NCBI GenBank assembly: GCA_002691095.1
Contig: NZGU01000003.1
Location: 1 to 6,105, forward strand
Direction of reading: 5' to 3'
Source: Kiritimatiellaceae bacterium
Lineage (GTDB): Bacteria > Verrucomicrobiota > Kiritimatiellia > Kiritimatiellales > Pontiellaceae
Length of the DNA stretch: 6,105 bases
Part shown: positions 5,460 through 6,105 of the stretch, in pieces
Position numbering within the stretch: position 1 is the stretch's first letter
Layout of the letters: each line of letters starts with the position of its first letter
Made by a program: the position numbers and the translations under genes
Notes under the pieces: model-generated
Databases searched by the model: none
Told to the model about the DNA's origin: nothing
Seen by the model: only the letters and a program-made list of their open reading frames with translations

Positions 5460-5478
5460 GGTTAATATCCATTAATCC
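5460..5478 (+). promoter_or_regulatory. Small hairpin in the metK leader
   Basis: TTAAT (5462-5466) pairs exactly with ATTAA (5471-5475) across a four-base ATCC loop, and flanking GG can pair with CC if one T (5476) bulges. The stem is AT-rich and weak. It sits 15 to 33 bases before AAAGGA, the metK ribosome binding site (5493-5498). It resembles no SAM riboswitch I know and may be chance. Confidence 0.2.
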
Positions 5479-5508
5479 GAATAAACGAATATAAAGGAAT
5501 TTAATAGC

Positions 5509-6105
5509 ATGAGCAAAAGTCGTACCAACCATATTTTTACGTCGGAATCGGTTTCAGAAGGGCATCCAGATAAGGTGTGCGATCAGATTTCGGATGCCAT
5601 CTTGGATGCATGCTTAGCGGTAGATGCGAAAAGCCGTGTTGCTTGTGAGACACTGACGACGACCAACTTGGTCGTGAACGCAGGTGAAATCACCTGCCAA
5701 GCGTGGGAGTCATTGAATCCGGAGGGTATTGCGCGGGAGGTGGTTCGTGGTATTGGGTATGATCGGGAAGAGCTGAAGTTTAGTGCGGATACGTTTGAGT
5801 ATATCAATCGGCTGCATGAACAGTCGTCGAATATTTCGCAGGGCGTTACGGAGGGTGAAGGTCTTCATGCGGAGCAGGGTGCTGGTGATCAGGGCATGAT
5901 GTTTGGGTATGCGGATGCGGCGACGGAGGAGCTGATGCCGGCTCCGATTGCGTTGAGCCACCGGCTATTGGATGAGTTTCAGCGGGTTCGCAAAGCGGGT
6001 GAGATTGATTATTTGCGGCCTGATTCAAAATCGCAGGTTTCGATTCGTCATGAAAATGGGAAGCCGGTTTCGATTGAGACGGTCGTGATTTCGCATCAGA
6101 CAGAT
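5509..6105 (+). CDS. metK: S-adenosylmethionine synthetase, 5' part (runs off the window)
   Basis: Makes S-adenosylmethionine from methionine and ATP, releasing phosphate and pyrophosphate; cytosolic tetramer in bacteria. The first 199 codons are present; the family is usually about 380-400 residues, so about half is missing beyond the window edge. Seen: FTSESVSEGHPDKVCDQISDAILD (10-33) with the GHPDK metal and ATP-binding block, VACETLTTTNLVVNAGEIT (44-62) with E47, QSSNISQGV (105-113) and signature 1, GAGDQGMMFGYA (124-135). ELMPAPIALSHRL (141-153) and YLRPDSKSQVSI (168-179) follow as in other MetK proteins. The start at 5509 fits the family, and AAAGGA at 5493-5498 lies ten bases upstream. 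It diverges from larB. The first 200 or so bases lack the strong G excess seen elsewhere (16 G to 16 C in 5641-5700), then the excess resumes. Confidence 0.97.
   Translation, partial: MSKSRTNHIFTSESVSEGHPDKVCDQISDAILDACLAVDAKSRVACETLTTTNLVVNAGEITCQAWESLNPEGIAREVVRGIGYDREELKFSADTFEYINRLHEQSSNISQGVTEGEGLHAEQGAGDQGMMFGYADAATEELMPAPIALSHRLLDEFQRVRKAGEIDYLRPDSKSQVSIRHENGKPVSIETVVISHQTD

Overview
The window holds eight protein-coding genes and one tRNA gene, closely packed. It reads as an ordinary bacterial chromosome segment with no mobile element, CRISPR array or phage gene. The mix of genes suggests a bacterium of the Planctomycetes-Verrucomicrobia-Chlamydiae group, perhaps Verrucomicrobiota, Kiritimatiellota or Lentisphaerota. 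The clues are an EfpL/YeiP-type elongation factor, a PfkB kinase with an 'APALQ' start instead of 'NPALD', and a nucleotidyltransferase of the 'GMGSRYGGLKQ' type. This placement is inferred from remembered family patterns, not from a search.

Left part (1-1620). A short class I mannose-6-phosphate isomerase (manA-like, plus strand) converges on a small SgcJ/EcaC-type NTF2-fold protein (minus strand). Just upstream of the latter, also on the minus strand, is a complete tRNA-Tyr(GUA) gene with a long variable arm and an encoded CCA end.

Middle part (1621-3497). A sugar-phosphate nucleotidyltransferase (minus) and a PfkB-family sugar kinase (plus) diverge from a 47-base gap. With manA this makes a loose sugar-phosphate neighbourhood: isomerisation, phosphorylation and nucleotidyl activation of sugars. 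No shared operon is visible.

Right part (3494-5342, minus strand). A probable operon reads larB, then an EF-P paralogue of the EfpL/YeiP type, then a small Rae1/YacP-like NYN-domain nuclease. The last two genes overlap by one base (TAATG) and the nuclease gene has no ribosome binding site of its own, so its translation is probably coupled to that of efpL. This pairing is the most interesting point in the window: a factor that relieves ribosome stalls next to a relative of a ribosome-dependent mRNA endonuclease. The nuclease gene ends inside the last codons of the convergent kinase gene.

Right end (5509-6105). metK (S-adenosylmethionine synthetase) starts divergently from larB and runs off the window after 199 codons. 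I recognise no known SAM riboswitch in its leader.

Across nearly the whole window the plus strand is rich in G and T whichever strand is coding. This strong replication-type strand asymmetry explains the many long spurious open frames opposite the real genes. No gene-free stretch exceeds 300 bases, and I found no convincing rho-independent terminator.
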